In this document: piece by piece, positions 1 to 11,186 of the stretch | Layout: the number at the start of each line of letters is the position of its first letter | Position numbering within the stretch: position 1 is the first letter of the stretch | From: Cryptomeria japonica | Taxonomy: Eukaryota; Streptophyta; Pinopsida; Cupressales; Cupressaceae | Direction of reading: 5' to 3' | Length of the DNA: 64,000 nt | Assembly: GCF_030272615.1 (NCBI RefSeq) | Contig: NC_081414.1 | Location: forward strand, 818,844,396 to 818,908,395 | Notes under the pieces: generated by a model | Told to the model about the DNA's origin: nothing | Database searches by the model: none | The model's input: the letters and a program-made list of their open reading frames with translations, nothing else | Program-made: the position numbers and the translations under genes

Positions 1-446
1 TGACAATTTAGTAAAAATCAATTCTTCAAGTGCAATGAGAGATTTACCAAGGCTAACCAAACCGGATAACAATATTTGCAAAGAATGTCAAGTAGGAAAG
101 CAAATGAAAGAAACATTTAAAGGAAAGGAACAATCGTCCCCTATATTGTTGGACTTGGTGCACACAGACTTATGCGGTCCTACCAGAATGAGGAGTATAC
201 AAGGTGAGAGGTATTTCATGTCGCTAATTGATGATTATTCTAGAATGTCATGGGTTGCAATTTTAAGAGAGAAGTTAGAAGCACTAGAAAAATTCAAGAT
301 ATTCAAAGCTAGAGTTGAAAATGAAGTTGATAGAAAGATTAAGTGTTTGAGGTCTAACAGAGGAGGAGAATTTGTTTATGATGAGTTTAATAATTTTTGT
401 GAAAAAAATAGTATTAGAAGATAGTTATCTGCCTTGAGAACACCAC
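1..446 (+). pseudogene. Ty1/copia GAG-pre-integrase and integrase, first part
   Basis: Open from about 35 to a stop at 422-424, continuing in frame to 446. The protein has a GAG-pre-integrase tail (CKECQVGKQ) and then the integrase core start (LLDLVHTDLCGP, YFMSLIDDYSR), as in plant copia polyproteins. The first catalytic Asp (in VHTDLCGP) is present. The second should lie in LRSDxGGEF but reads LRSNRGGEF, so it is Asp to Asn. The frame is cut at 446 by a solo LTR and resumes at 1646. It continues off the left edge of the window. With the stop and the lost catalytic residue, this integrase is dead. The family assignment is secure. Confidence 0.9.
442..446. repeat. Target site duplication of the solo LTR (left copy)
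   Basis: ACCAC at 442-446 is repeated at 1641-1645, directly outside a TG...CA segment. Removing the segment and one copy leaves the copia integrase frame continuous. Confidence 0.85.
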
Positions 447-1640
447 TGAAGCAAGGGAAAACTAATGCAAGGTTAGGCTGTTAGTTTAAACCCAAATAAA
501 CATAGAAAACCAATTAAAGTATAAACCAAACTTCTTCCACCTTGCAAGAGAGAGTTCTCTCTTGTTCTTCCGATTGAGCCATTGGTGAAACCAAGGATGC
601 ATCCCTCCTTGACTTGTTTGGATTAGCTCTATGGTTGGGATGTGGATTTCTCTCCACATGCAACAAGATTGGTTGGATTTGGATTGGATTTGATTTGAAT
701 GATGATGATGGATGAGAGAGATTTATCTTAGATAAGGGAATATTTGGGCATTATGATGACATGATGAAGGATTTTGATTCTCAAATGGACAACATAAGAT
801 TGGATGGAAAATCCCTTTTGCAAGGAGAGGAGACTCCAATTTATAGATTAGAGGAGGCCAAAATGAAGGGCCAAGATTGACTTTGGGATGAAGGGTTGAG
901 ATTGATTTGAGAGGGAGCACATGGATTGAGAGGACAAGGTGTGGAGATAAAGAGATATGCCATAAAGGAATTATTGTCTCCACACCTCTCAAGGTACACG
1001 AGGAAGAGCTCCCAAGTACATTGGGAAGAGAAAAAAGAATATAAAATTCCTTGGGGGGAGGGAGGAGGAGTTAAAAATTCCAAAATAAGAGATGCATGGG
1101 AAGACTAAATGGATAAAGGAATTAAAAGTTCATTGGGAAGAGGATGCATGGGGAGATTCAAAGAATTTGAATTTATTTGAAAGGATGAAGGTGATTAGGG
1201 ATGTGTAAATGATTAAGGGGATTGATTAGGTGGCTTAATGAGGGATTAGAGTGCAAGTGGTAAAGTTAGGAGGATGTGACTTGAGGAGAGAGAATGAGTT
1301 GCGGGATATGAAATTGGAGAATAATGATAAGTATGATTAAGGAATAATTAATTAGGCTGAGTGGAGATTAGGGAAAGTGATTTGTAGGAATCACTTTAGC
1401 TAGGTTAATTAAAATTAATTAACTAAGTAGGTTTTAGAAGAAATAATGGTTGAGGTGACTTTAGAAGAAGTGAAATAATTAATTTATTGATAAATTAATT
1501 ATTGGACTATAGTGATAAGATTGGTTAAATTTGATTTAATTAACCTTAAGAAGAAGATAATTAACACAATTAAACTGGTTAATTATGTTGACATGCTTAA
1601 ATTAATTAAATATTAATTTAATTAATTTTGGGTGTCTACA
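447..1640 (-). mobile_element. Solo LTR, gypsy (Tat-like)
   Basis: This 1194 bp segment begins TGAAGCAAGG and ends GTGTCTACA, flanked by the 5 bp duplication ACCAC. It interrupts a copia integrase frame exactly, and no internal retrotransposon region is present, so it is a solo LTR left by LTR-LTR recombination. Read on the minus strand it begins TGTAGACACCC, much like the minus-strand start TGTAGACGT of the LTR of the large Tat element at 35873-37338. Both have an AATTAATTTAATT-rich start. A TATA box also fits the minus strand. The orientation is therefore inferred to be minus. Confidence 0.8.
836..846 (-). promoter_or_regulatory. TATA box of the solo LTR
   Basis: The minus strand reads CTATAAATTGG, placed mid-LTR as expected for a U3/R border. 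It resembles CTATAAATAGAGC in the related LTR at 36397-36409. Confidence 0.5.
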
Positions 1641-2166
1641 ACCACAACAAAATCGTGTAGTAGAAAGGATGAATTAAACTATACAAGAGCTAGCTATGAC
1701 AATGATCAAAGGAGCAGAACTACCAGAAGTTTATTGGAGAGAAGAAATTCACACAACAATCTACACCCTTAACATAATTCTATATCAGAAGTGATATGAA
1801 AAGACATCATATGAACTATAGCATGATAGAACTCCAACGATGAAATATTTCACTTGGTATTTGGAAGCAAGTGTTATATCCAGAGAGATGAAGATAATCT
1901 TGGAAAATTTGACAACAAAGCAGATGAAGGCATATTCCTAGAGAAAGGCATATCAGTGTTACAACAAAAGATTGAACAAGATCATTGAAAGTGCAAATGT
2001 GAAGGTTGATGAAGAAATTTCTAAAGAATCTAACAAATTGACAAGATAGGAATCTAATGAGCCCGCTAATAGAAAGAGGGAAGAGGAAACAAGAGAAGAA
2101 GAGAAAGAAAAGGAAACTCCTGATGCTCTCTCATCTTCATCTAAGACCCCAAGGTATGTACAAAAG
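1641..2166 (+). pseudogene. Ty1/copia integrase, second part, and linker
   Basis: This continues the copia frame after the solo LTR. PQQNRVVERM marks the third catalytic residue region (Glu of VER). It is followed by decayed integrase C-terminal sequence and a charged linker rich in Glu, Lys and Ser (KREEETREEEKEKETPDALS). Several in-frame stops are present (for example after ERMN and in the YQK region). The frame is cut at 2166 by element A and resumes at 7145 with a linker ending ITRSKT, a usual place just upstream of copia RT. Confidence 0.85.
2162..2166. repeat. Target site duplication of element A (left copy)
   Basis: AAAAG here and at 7140-7144 flank the TG...CA ends of element A. Confidence 0.85.
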
Positions 2167-2340
2167 TGTAGCATCCTAAAATTGCGACACTTGCAATTTC
2201 GACTGCATTTGGGTCTTCACGATGGCGACGCAACACGCAACCTGAATGGAGACCCCGAAACCTGATTACGACACTGAAAACTGCATTTTTCAAGCACCCT
2301 GGCCTGAACCTCCTTGCACCCTACTGTCCCGGGAGGTGGG

Positions 2341-2400
2341 ACCAGAGCGCCTAGCGCCCTAGTCCCCCAGGACCATGGCGCCCAGCGCCCTGGTCCCTGG
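2341..2400. repeat. GC-rich hairpin module in LTR
   Basis: The left arm CCAGGACCATGGCGC (2367-2381) and the right arm GCGCCCTGGTCCCTGG (2385-2400) are near-perfect inverted repeats with loop CCA. Similar modules recur at 3010-3037, 3806-3835, 6050-6140 and 6737-6764, and in both LTRs of element B. Confidence 0.75.
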
Positions 2401-2518
2401 GTCCTATTTTGGGCCCGGTCTCCTTTGGACTTCGGGTCTTTTTGTTTGCAATTTGGAAAATAAACTTTCCTGGTCGGCCTAAGGTCGGGAAAATCAGTCT
2501 ATTAGCCCTAATTGACAA

Positions 2519-2528
2519 GTATATAAAC
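2519..2528 (+). promoter_or_regulatory. TATA box of element A 5' LTR
   Basis: GTATATAAAC lies about 350 bp into the LTR and is conserved at 6255-6264 in the 3' LTR. It would drive the element transcript. Confidence 0.6.
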
Positions 2529-3412
2529 TACATTTTCCTCTTTCATTCGATATGATGGAAAAAGAGTGGAAACTATACTCAAGCATTCAAGCATTCAAGC
2601 ATTCAAGCATTCCTTCAAGCAATTGATCATTTCAAGTCTCCATTCAAGGCTAAGTGTTGCATTCAAGACAAGGATTCAACCATTGAAGAGGAGATCACAT
2701 ACTACATGCTACATACAACATACAAACATACAACAAACAACAACATCTAAACCTTCGCACATAAGGATACAAACATCCTTAGAACAAGGTGTTAGTACTT
2801 GTTTTACAGTCATTTACATTTACAACACTTGCTCATTTCTTGGTTAATTCCAAAATCGGGGTTTGACCTAAAGGCAAACCCCTAATCCCTAACCCCCCAA
2901 TCATCTTCGCTTTTCTATGTGTAGGTTGCAGGTACGCGGCTGAAATTGAAGATCTGGAATCCTTGTGCAGAGACGAACAGATCCCCCTTCGTTTCGCGGA
3001 TTTTTCGGAGGACCGTGGCGCTCGGGCGCCATCGTCCCGGCAACTTTCGCTCAAATTTGCAGGACAGCGCCGTATCGACATTTTACTGCTAATTCCAAGT
3101 CCGCAGCTTCATACTGTATTCCTATCTCAGTTTATAAGCGAATCTTTCTCACTTTCTATGCATTCCTAGCTTAATTCTTCTATGCACATTCTTTACAAAA
3201 GAGGGTAGCCTTGCTGTCATAACCCTTGAAACTCATTTAGCATCCAATCTTGCATTGTGTGGGATTGGATCTTGTGGGTTTCAACCCCTCTTTTGAATGT
3301 AAAGTCTCTCCCCTAAGTGAAAACCATCAACCCTAGTGAATCTCCCTTCTCTCTCCTTGGAGTTGGAAGAGGGGAGAGCAACTAGGGTTCGATCGCGATT
3401 TTCCGCTTTACA

Positions 3413-3433
3413 TTTTGGTGAACCCGACGTGAA
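3413..3433 (+). other. Primer-binding-site-like sequence of element A
   Basis: Directly after the LTR end, TTTTGGTGAACCCGACGTGA contains TGG, the complement of a tRNA CCA end. Element B has the same site (TTTTGGTGAACTCGACGTGA, minus strand, 45606 downward). The tRNA was not identified. Confidence 0.6.
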
Positions 3434-4048
3434 CATCCTTTCTGATTTTTCATGCTTAGATCTGAAAAAATTGATTACATTTCCATGTTTGATCTTTTGC
3501 AAAATTTTAGAGGTGATTGCATAAAAACCCTAAAATTTCTTTTTAGTAATTAAGCTTGTGAAATATTTAATTGTTAATGCTTGTTTCAGATCTGCCCTTC
3601 TATTACAAATTATCAATTCATATTTGTGCTTTGATTTTGAAAATTAAGTGGTTAAGTGTCAAAACCCTAATTTTTGAAACCCTCTTGATTCAACCTTTGT
3701 CCGACAATTTCACTGATCAAAACATCTCCAAATCAGCTGTAACTTTGGATTCCGCAATAAAATCACAATATCTTTCATCCCTGAAAATTTGGAAAAAAGT
3801 TGCGAGGACCGTGTGCACTCCGAGCGCCATCGTCCCCGACATTTTTTCCGAAATTTCGGGAGCTAGATCTTACTGTATTTTTTTGCTAAAATCCAGAATT
3901 TTGGCTGATTTTATCAATTATAACACTTTCAAAATTAAAGTCAAAGTTGGTCTAGGGATTGCTTGGATTAACACTTCTAATCATTCAAAAATCATTGAAA
4001 TTAAAATTTTGTGTCAAAATTGTGTTCTTACTATCCTAAATCTGAAAA
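3434..4048 (+). other. Leader of element A, no intact frame
   Basis: This is AT-rich leader between the primer site and the degraded internal frame. A GC-rich hairpin module (GGACCGTGTGCACTC... to CGTCC, 3806-3835) stands out against the background. A small duplication (TGTGTTCTTACT at about 4021 and 4049) lies just before the frame opens. A 174-residue open stretch at 3571-4095 shows no family features and is probably chance. Confidence 0.5.
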
Positions 4049-5125
4049 GTGTGTTCTTACTGTCCTATTCACAAGTGTTTGAAATTTCCCCATAATGGTG
4101 AAGTTGTTACTGTCAATCATAGTCTCTTTAAACCAGCTGAAAGAACTTCTAGCGTTCCTCTTGATTACTTTTGGCCTAAACAATTTCAATCTCTTCCTCC
4201 GCGAAGTGATCATCTTTTCAAATCTTATCAAAAGTGGAAAACAGATATGATCCTATCTCTAAGTGAACCTAGAACACCCAAACTTGACATTCCTATCATT
4301 CTTGAGAAGGAAGTTCTTCCTTTGAAAGATAAAACTAATGTCTTTCCTCAAGAAGATTCCCAACCCATCCCTATGGATGTGACTATGTCTATATCTAATA
4401 AACTTCCTAAAAGTAGACCTATACCTCCTCGTCATGATGGACTTGGTCTTCTTCCTAAACCAAAAATTCCTCCCTTATATGGAGCAGTTCCTCCTCCTTC
4501 TTTTTATAGAGAGAAGAGACCTTCTTCTTCTCCTATTATCCAGCCTAAGAGACCACAACCTAAACACCCAAGTAATAAGGATGAGAACATTCCTCCTCCT
4601 CAATCTTCTTCACTTCCTACTAAGACTAGACGAAATCATTCTGCACATGAACGCCGACGAAAGCGTCGTCTTAGAGCTCAAGCAACTGCTTCTCAAACTT
4701 TGCAATCTCCAAAAACACCTTCAACAAGCATTATTCCATTTTCTCCTCAGCCGGAAATTGAGCCGAAATCTCCTAAACATAAGATGCATGATGGTCTTGA
4801 TCCTGTGCGAGTTAAAGATCCTATTTTTATAAATCTTGATGATGATATAGATGAAAATGTTATTCATGATGAAAATGTTATTCCTCTTGCTTCTGATAGT
4901 GAATATGAACTTGTTGATATTGATAACCATTTATCTAATGAATTTTCTAAAGCACTTATCCTAGCTCCTAGACAAGAACAACGTGGCTTGGAACATGAAC
5001 ATAGCCCTTGTTTGGATCTTGTGATAGCTCCATCTGCTGTGTTGAATGTTCCTCCTCTAGCGTGTTCCCTGCTTTCTCGAAACATTGATCAGCAAGATCA
5101 GGGGGTAGATGACATGCTAGACTAA
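4049..5125 (+). pseudogene. Degraded Gag/protease-linker frame of element A
   Basis: Open for 358 codons, but it opens with GTG directly after TGA (4043-4045, one codon upstream), so it has no proper start. The first residues (HKCLKFPHNGEVVTVNH) match the end of the retropepsin-like domain seen in element C (CVKFPYN... SVDHNLF). The active-site part of the protease is missing upstream. The rest is a low-complexity linker. It is Pro-rich (PPPSFYREKRPSSSP), has a basic stretch (HERRRKRRLRAQ, a possible nuclear signal) and an acidic segment (NLDDDIDENVIHDENV). There is no RT or integrase. It is probably a relic of a Tat-type polyprotein, and function is doubtful. Confidence 0.6.
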
Positions 5126-5870
5126 TTACATTAGCATAGCAGATTCTCTCCTCCTCTCTTGTGTTACTTCCTCTATATGTTATTCTCATTCTTCTATTTG
5201 TTGTCCTTAGTGTTGTCTACTTGAGGACGATGCAAAGCATTGAGATCTCTCGATCTCTCTCATGTTGACTCAAAAGACACATGTGTTCCCTTCTTCTAGG
5301 TGACCTTCCTTGATTGGGGAATGAAGAACAATTATGCATACATACATATGATATATATACATGAATTATCATACAGCATACTGACCCCGAGGAAAGCGAA
5401 GTCACCTTGTGCTTTGTGTTTTGTGTCTATTATCCTTGGGCTTATCTCACACTTGGGGGCTAAATCCTTGTGATAACGTGCTCCTTTCCCTTCTCATTTT
5501 CTTATATGTATCACTACCTTAAAGCAATCACCCCCGGTGAGGCGTGTGCGATCGCTTTAACGTAGGGGGGCATACATCTCGTTCATATCTTTTCAAGATA
5601 CTTGAAAATTTCTTGACAAATTTAGCTTTGCCTTGAAAATTTTTGATATCTTTCTTGCATGACTCATAGTGAGAGAACCTTACTACTGACAGTCATGGTT
5701 CTCCCTCGTGATCTTCCCTTTTACTTTGTCAATCGAAGTTGTAAGATCCTTAGTCCACTAGGGGCTTGGTGTATCTTGCCTCCTTGACGTGGTGAAAGTC
5801 TTTCAATGTTGTTTCCTTGTACTTTACCGGAAGTATGAGCATACATACTCCCGCTAAAGTGGGGGCTAAA
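5126..5870 (+). other. 3' non-coding region and polypurine tract of element A
   Basis: There is no coding frame. The polypurine tract AAAGTGGGGGCTAAA (5856-5870) directly abuts the 3' LTR start TGTAGCG. The same tract precedes the 3' LTR of element B on the minus strand (40206-40223). Confidence 0.7.
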
Positions 5871-7139
5871 TGTAGCGTCCTAAAATTGTGACACTTGCAA
5901 TTTCGACTGCATTTGGGTCTTCACGATGGCGATGCAACACGCAACTTGAATGGAGACCCCGAAACCTGATTACGACACTGAAAACTGCATTTTTCAAGCA
6001 CCCTGGCCTGAACCTCCTTGCACCCTGCTGTCTTGGGAGGTGGGACCAGAGTGCCCAGCGCCTTGGTCCTTCAGGACCAGGGTGCCCAGCGCCTTGGTCC
6101 CCCAGGACCATGGCGCCCAGCGCCCTGGTCCCTGGGTCCTATTTTGGGCCCGATCTCCTTTGGACTTCGGGTCTTTTTGTTTGCAATTTGGAAAATAAAC
6201 TTTCCTGGTCGGCCTAAGGTCGGGAAAATCAGTCTATCAGCCCTAATTGACAAGTATATAAACTACATTTTCCTCTTTCATTCGATATGATGGAAAAAGC
6301 GTGGAAACTATACTTAAGCATTCAAGCATTCAAGCATTCCTTCAAGCAATTGATCATTTCAAGTCTCCATTCAAGGCTAAGTGTTGCATTCAAGACAAGG
6401 ATTCAACCATTGAAGAGGAGATCACATACTACATGCTACATACAACATACAAACATACAACAAACAACAACATCTTAACCTTCGCACATAAGGATACAAA
6501 CATCCTTAGAACAAGGTATTAGTACTTGTTTTACAGTCATTTACATTTACAACACTTGCTCATTTCTTGGTTAATTCCAAAACCGGGGTTTGACCTAAAG
6601 GCAAACCCCTAATCCCTAACCCCCCAATCATCTTCGCTTTTCTATGTGTAGGTTGCAGGTACGCGGCTGAAATTGAAGATCTGGAATCCTTGTGCAGAGA
6701 CGAACAGATCCCCCTTCGTTTCGCGGATTTTTCGGAGGACCGTGGCGCTCGGGCGCCATCGTCCCGGCAACTTTCGCTCAAATTTGCAGGACAGCGCCGT
6801 ATCGACATTTTACTGCTAATTCCAAGTCCGCAGCTTCATACTGTATTCCTATCTCAGTTTATAAGCGAATCTTTCTCACTTTCTATGCATTCCTAGCTTA
6901 ATTCTTCTATGCACATTCTTTACAAAAGAGGGTAGCCTTGCTGTCATAACCCTTGAAACTCATTTAGCATCCAATCTTGCATTGTGTGGGATTGGATCTT
7001 GTGGGTTTCAACCCCTCTTTTGAATGTAAAGTCTCTCCCCTAAGTGAAAACCATCAACCCTAGTGAATCTCCCTTCTCTCTCCTTGGAGTTGGAAGAGGG
7101 GAGAGCAACTAGAGTTCGATCGCGATTTTCCGCTTTACA
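5871..7139 (+). repeat. 3' LTR of element A
   Basis: 1269 bp, TGTAGCGTCC...CGCTTTACA, nearly the same as the 5' LTR. It differs by an extra GC-rich hairpin unit (6050-6140 holds three GGACCA-type modules) and fewer AAGCATTC units. TATA at 6255-6264. It is followed by the target duplication AAAAG at 7140-7144. Confidence 0.92.
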
Positions 7140-8745
7140 AAAAGAATCACTCAGTGGATCAAATTATTGGAGATAAGAATAGAGGAATTATCACAAGAAG
7201 CAAAACAACTCAAAAATAAGTTATGTTATGTTTACTATCCAAGACTGAACCAAAAAATGTAGAAGAAGCTTGAAATGATTAGATTTGGATAAAGGAAATG
7301 AGAGAAGAGCTAGATTAGATTGACAAAAATCAAACATGAGGTTCACAGACCAACAAACAAGAATGTAATTGGAACAAAATGGATATTCTGGAATAAATTG
7401 GATGAGGATGGAAAAGTTGTTTGAAATAAAGTAAGGTTGGTTTGTAAAGGTTACACACAAGTTGAAGGTATTGAATTTGAGGAGACATATGCTCATGTTG
7501 CCCAGATGGAATCCGTCAAGATGTTTTTGGCTTTTGCAACATTTAAGGATTTCAAGGTTTATCAAATGGATGTAAAATCAACATTTTTAAATGGAGACTT
7601 GAAAGATGAAGTTTGCAATGAACAACTGGAAGGATTTAAGTTGAAAAATGATTCAACATTGTTTGCAGATTGAAGAAAGCTTTATATGCATTGAAACAAG
7701 CTCTTAGAGCTTGGTATGGAAGGCTAGATAAGTATTTGATTGATCAAGGTTTTTAGAAGGGATTTGCTCATAGTAATATTTATTTCAAAATTGACTTAGG
7801 CAAAATCTTAATTGTTGTATTTTATGTTGATGACATAATATTTGGAGGTAATGAAGGCATGCGTAGAAAGTTTTCTAATGAGATGCAGAAGGAATTTTAG
7901 ATGTCCATGATCAGTGAGTTAAATTTCTTTCTTGGTTTGCAAGTAAATCATAATAACAAAGGAATTTTTAATTTCTCAGTCTAAATACATTAAGGAATTG
8001 TTGAAGAAGTTTGGGTTGGAGAATTATAAATTGGTTTGTACACCTGTGACCACCAGATGCAAGTTAACAAAAGATGATAAATCTCCTAAAGCTGATGCAA
8101 GTCAATATAAATCAATGATTGGAGGACTGTTATAGTTGACTGCTACCAGACTAGATATCATGTATGCAGTTTGTTTGGCAGCTAGATTTTATCAAGAATT
8201 AAAAGAATCACATGTTGCATGACAATAAAAAGAATTTTTAGAATTTAAAAGGAACATAAGAGTTTGTCTTGTGGTATCCCATAAATTCAGATTTCACTTT
8301 GACAACTTATATAGATGCATATTGGGTTAGAAGTGTTGATGACATGAAAAGTACAAGTGGTGGAGCATTCTTTCTTGGCTCCTGGTTGGTTTCTTGGTCA
8401 AGCAAGAAAAAGGATTCTATGTCTTTATTTACAGCTGAAGCATAATATATTGCATCATCTTCATTTTGCACTCGAATACTGGATGAAGTAGACCTTGAAG
8501 GATATTAGTGTATTATTTAATGAACCCATCTCAATCATGTGTAATAACACTAGTGCAATAAACATTTCTAAGAATTCAATACAACATTTTAGGACAAAGC
8601 ATATATCTATTTGGTATCACTTCCTAAGGGAAAAGGCATTGGATAATTAAGTAAAGCTTGAGTATGTACCTACAATAGACCAGATGGCAAATATCTTCAC
8701 AAAGGCATTGTGTAAAGATACTTTTGAGTATCTCCAATAGAAGCT
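7140..8745 (+). pseudogene. Ty1/copia reverse transcriptase and RNase H relic
   Basis: This continues the interrupted copia element. Recognisable RT blocks are VRLVCKGYTQVEGIEFEETY, VYQMDVKSTFLNGDL, FYVDDIIFGGN (catalytic Asp-Asp retained, about 7820-7845), a C-terminal RT part, and the RNase H part (GGAFFLGSWLVSWSSKK, then the TAEA-stop-YIAS region). It ends with ADxFTKALCKDTFEYLQ near 8690-8735. Several stops (TAG at GF-stop-KGF, at LQ-stop-KLG, TAA at AEA-stop) and frameshifts (for example near 7675 and 7965) disable it. Many stops are explained by C-to-T changes at CAG or CAA. Confidence 0.9.
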
Positions 8746-9017
8746 AGGGGTATTATCCCTTCCTAGTTTGAACTGATGTACATTTAAATGTGCATTGGTC
8801 TAGTGAACTATTCGAATATTCTTATTTGGACTAATTCTTGGGTGCTTCCTCCTAGGGGGAGCAGAAGTGAGTTTTATAGGGGGAGTTTTTCCCTCTTTTG
8901 TCCTTGATGTCAAAGAGGGAGAGATGTGATGAGATGATATGTTGATTTAATGATGCTAAGTAAGTTGTGTGTTTGTTGTTGATGGATGTTGCCATCAATG
9001 AAAAAGGGGGAGATTAT
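8746..9017 (+). other. 3' untranslated region and PPT of the first copia element
   Basis: Non-coding sequence ending in the purine-rich tract AAAAAGGGGGAGATTAT (about 9001-9017), the usual copia tract before the 3' LTR. A second G-rich tract (CCTAGGGGGAGCAG) is at about 8850. Confidence 0.7.
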
Positions 9018-9529
9018 TGCAAATGTGATGTTGATGGTTGTCATTAATGATTGTCATTGATGTCAACATATTATTTTTGGGATTGATTCTTAAGTTGGTG
9101 ATTCAGAAGATGTGTTCTCGAAATGTTTGGTACTCTGAAAGATGTGCTATAGTTGATATTCAGTGCTCATTGATTGTGATGATGGTGATCCATATTTCTC
9201 TATTTATCGAATATGGTATTGATTGATCATATTCATGAGTATTCTGGTTTCATTCTTATTCTTGCTAAGTTTGGTAGTGTTATTTTGGGTTCGGTTCAAT
9301 CCGAAATTGGATAATAAGAAACGATATTTGTGTAGCATATGAGTCATGATTTGGGTTTGGTATTTTTTATGGATGTAATGTGTTGATTTGATCGATGAAG
9401 TGTATTGTGGTATGGTCTACTTCTCATTCCTTTCCATCACCAGAATGTTTAGTGATGGCCTATTTCAAATCTCTGTTTGGTTGACATAAAAGATTAAGTG
9501 ATTTAGATATAGTATATATGGGTGGCTGC

Positions 9530-10734
9530 AAGAAGTTGAGTCCCACTTTTGGGCAAAAAGTGGAAGTGTTTTCTTTGTTTTTCAAATTTTCTGTCGATTG
9601 ATGTCAAAATTTGAGGCACTTAGAGATTGAATCTCAAAAGACTTCACTAATAGAAAATGTAGTGTATAAAGTCTACTTTTCAAATATGTAATTTATTTCA
9701 ATACCCACATGGTAGAAATTGCTTTTTAATAGGCATGTTTTAAAACCACTTTTTCAAAATGCCTGTTTCAGGACCATACCACACATGTGTACGACCACCA
9801 TTTTTTGATGCAAATAAATGAATTTTTGCAAATCCTTCCGATAAAATATACCTAAGACACCAAATATTGATGAGAATATTTTTTCTTATTTTTTTATTGA
9901 ATATATATATTTTTATTAATTTTTAATTGACTATAAAGTACATTTTCAAAACATCAGGTGTACGACCACCATAATTTGATGAAAATTTCATATTTTTTTA
10001 TCTTCAAAAGAATTGTATGTAGATTGATGTCATATAGTTTATTTTTCTAAAAACTTAAAAACAAAAAAGTTATTAAAGTTTTATTGAACCTCGGTATTTT
10101 AGGTTTAGGTACCACTTTTGATTAATAAATAATGAAAAAATAGTAAAAATAATCTTATCACTATGAAATTTATATTTTTAAATTAGGACACTGATAACTT
10201 TAATGGGTTTTCGTTTCATCAAAAAATTCGATCAGGAAGGCCCTCAAAAAATTTGGGCAAGGCAAAAATATGATATTCTTTTGCCTTTGCCATTTTTTGG
10301 AGGTTCAAGCATAGGCTTGGTCCCACCAAGCCTAACCCGAAGCCAAATTCGAGACATAGGGTTGTTTCTCACTCCACCTTTTATGAAACGGGTGCACGTT
10401 ATTTGAAATTCAAAAAATGGGCACCCATTTTGAAATTTATAGCATTTTAAGAAACATGTGCCCATTTTTAGAAACATGCACCCATTTTTAAAAATGTGTA
10501 CCCGTTTTTAAAAACGTGTGCCCGTTTCTAAAAACCGCACACCCGTTTTGTGCGAGGATTCGATCCTAAATGGGTACTCATTTTTCAAAACATGCACCCG
10601 TTTTATTTCTATGGGTCGGGGCCCCAAAGCTAAACAGGTGCCCATTTATTAAAAAATGAGTGCCCGTTTCTAGTGGCAAATTTTTTTGCTCGCGGACTTC
10701 CACATAATTGGGACCCAACTTCTTGCACCCACCC
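9530..10734. mobile_element. TIR DNA transposon copy 1 (non-autonomous, 4 bp TSD)
   Basis: The left end GGGTGGCTGCAAGAAGTTGA and the reverse complement of the right end GGGTGGGTGCAAGAAGTTGG are terminal inverted repeats. Similarity continues inward (GTCCCA and GTGGAAGT blocks). ATAT is duplicated at 9526-9529 and 10735-10738. There is no coding frame of note, so it is non-autonomous. A second copy lies at 51202-52281 with the same ends, the same internal left sequence and a different 4 bp duplication. The superfamily is not assigned: 4 bp duplications do not fit hAT (8), Mutator (9), CACTA (3) or PIF (3). Confidence 0.8.
10388..10680. repeat. Degenerate short repeats in DNA transposon copy 1
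   Basis: About ten imperfect units of GTGCCCGTTTTTAAAAA-like sequence (20-25 bp period), for example at 10450-10520 and in inverted form near 10590-10670. Copy 2 has matching GGGCCCCCGTTTT units at 52070-52215. Confidence 0.65.
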
Positions 10735-11186
10735 ATATAGGAAGATGATCTAATTGTGTTGTAGTATGGAAGATATGCAAGATTGATAAGGATAAATCCA
10801 TTTAATGATGATATGTGAAGTGTGTTGTTGAGTGGCACCGAAAGAAATTTTGACATTGCAGTTTATGTTTTAGTCGTGGATTCTCTTTTCTTTCTTCTTC
10901 CTTTGATAGTGAGCCTTTCTGGGTAGTGTACCACCTTTTGTAAAACTTGTAAAAATCACCTTAACTGGTGTTATATATTGAGAACTAACATTCTCTGTGG
11001 TTTTTACCTTCTTGGGTTTTCCACATCATATCTGGTGTTCATTGTATGATCTATTTTGTGTATGTGCTTTCATGTTATATCTATTTTAATTAGTTTTGTT
11101 GGTTATTCCAAATCTGTGAAAGTAGTGAAGAAAAAGTTTAGTTGTCAACTGATTCACTCCCCTCTTAATTGCTCGAATATTTAATA

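Larger units (their letters stand above)
2167..3412 (+). repeat. 5' LTR of element A
   Basis: 1246 bp, closely matching the 3' LTR at 5871-7139. It has a TATA box at 2519-2528, GC-rich hairpin modules at about 2341-2400 and 3010-3037, and a short tandem run of AAGCATTC near 2580-2612. The 3' LTR carries an extra hairpin module of about 45 bp that this copy lacks, and this copy has more AAGCATTC units. The ending CGCTTTACA is followed at once by the primer site. Confidence 0.92.
2167..7139 (+). mobile_element. Non-autonomous Ty3/gypsy-type LTR element A (complete ends)
   Basis: Two direct LTRs (2167-3412 and 5871-7139) start TGTAGC and end TTTACA. The 5 bp target duplication AAAAG is at 2162-2166 and 7140-7144. 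A primer-site-like sequence follows the 5' LTR and a polypurine tract precedes the 3' LTR. The internal 2.46 kb carries only one degraded frame (about 4049-5125) and no RT, RNase H or integrase, so movement would need proteins from another element. The PPT and primer site match those of element B (38547-47280), so the two belong to one related group. It inserted into the copia linker. Confidence 0.92.
9018..11185 (+). repeat. 3' LTR of the first copia element, split by a DNA transposon
   Basis: It starts TGCAAATGTG directly after the PPT. The far end resembles copia LTR ends (CAACTGATTCACTCCCCTCTTAATTG, about 11145-11170), but the exact right border is uncertain. The region 9530-10734 is a separate insertion. 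The 5' LTR is outside the window, so the LTR pair cannot be compared. Confidence 0.65.

Noticed and set aside
3571-4095. 174-codon frame in the leader of element A
   Set aside because: AT-rich composition, no domain, and it overlaps the start of the better supported protease-end frame.
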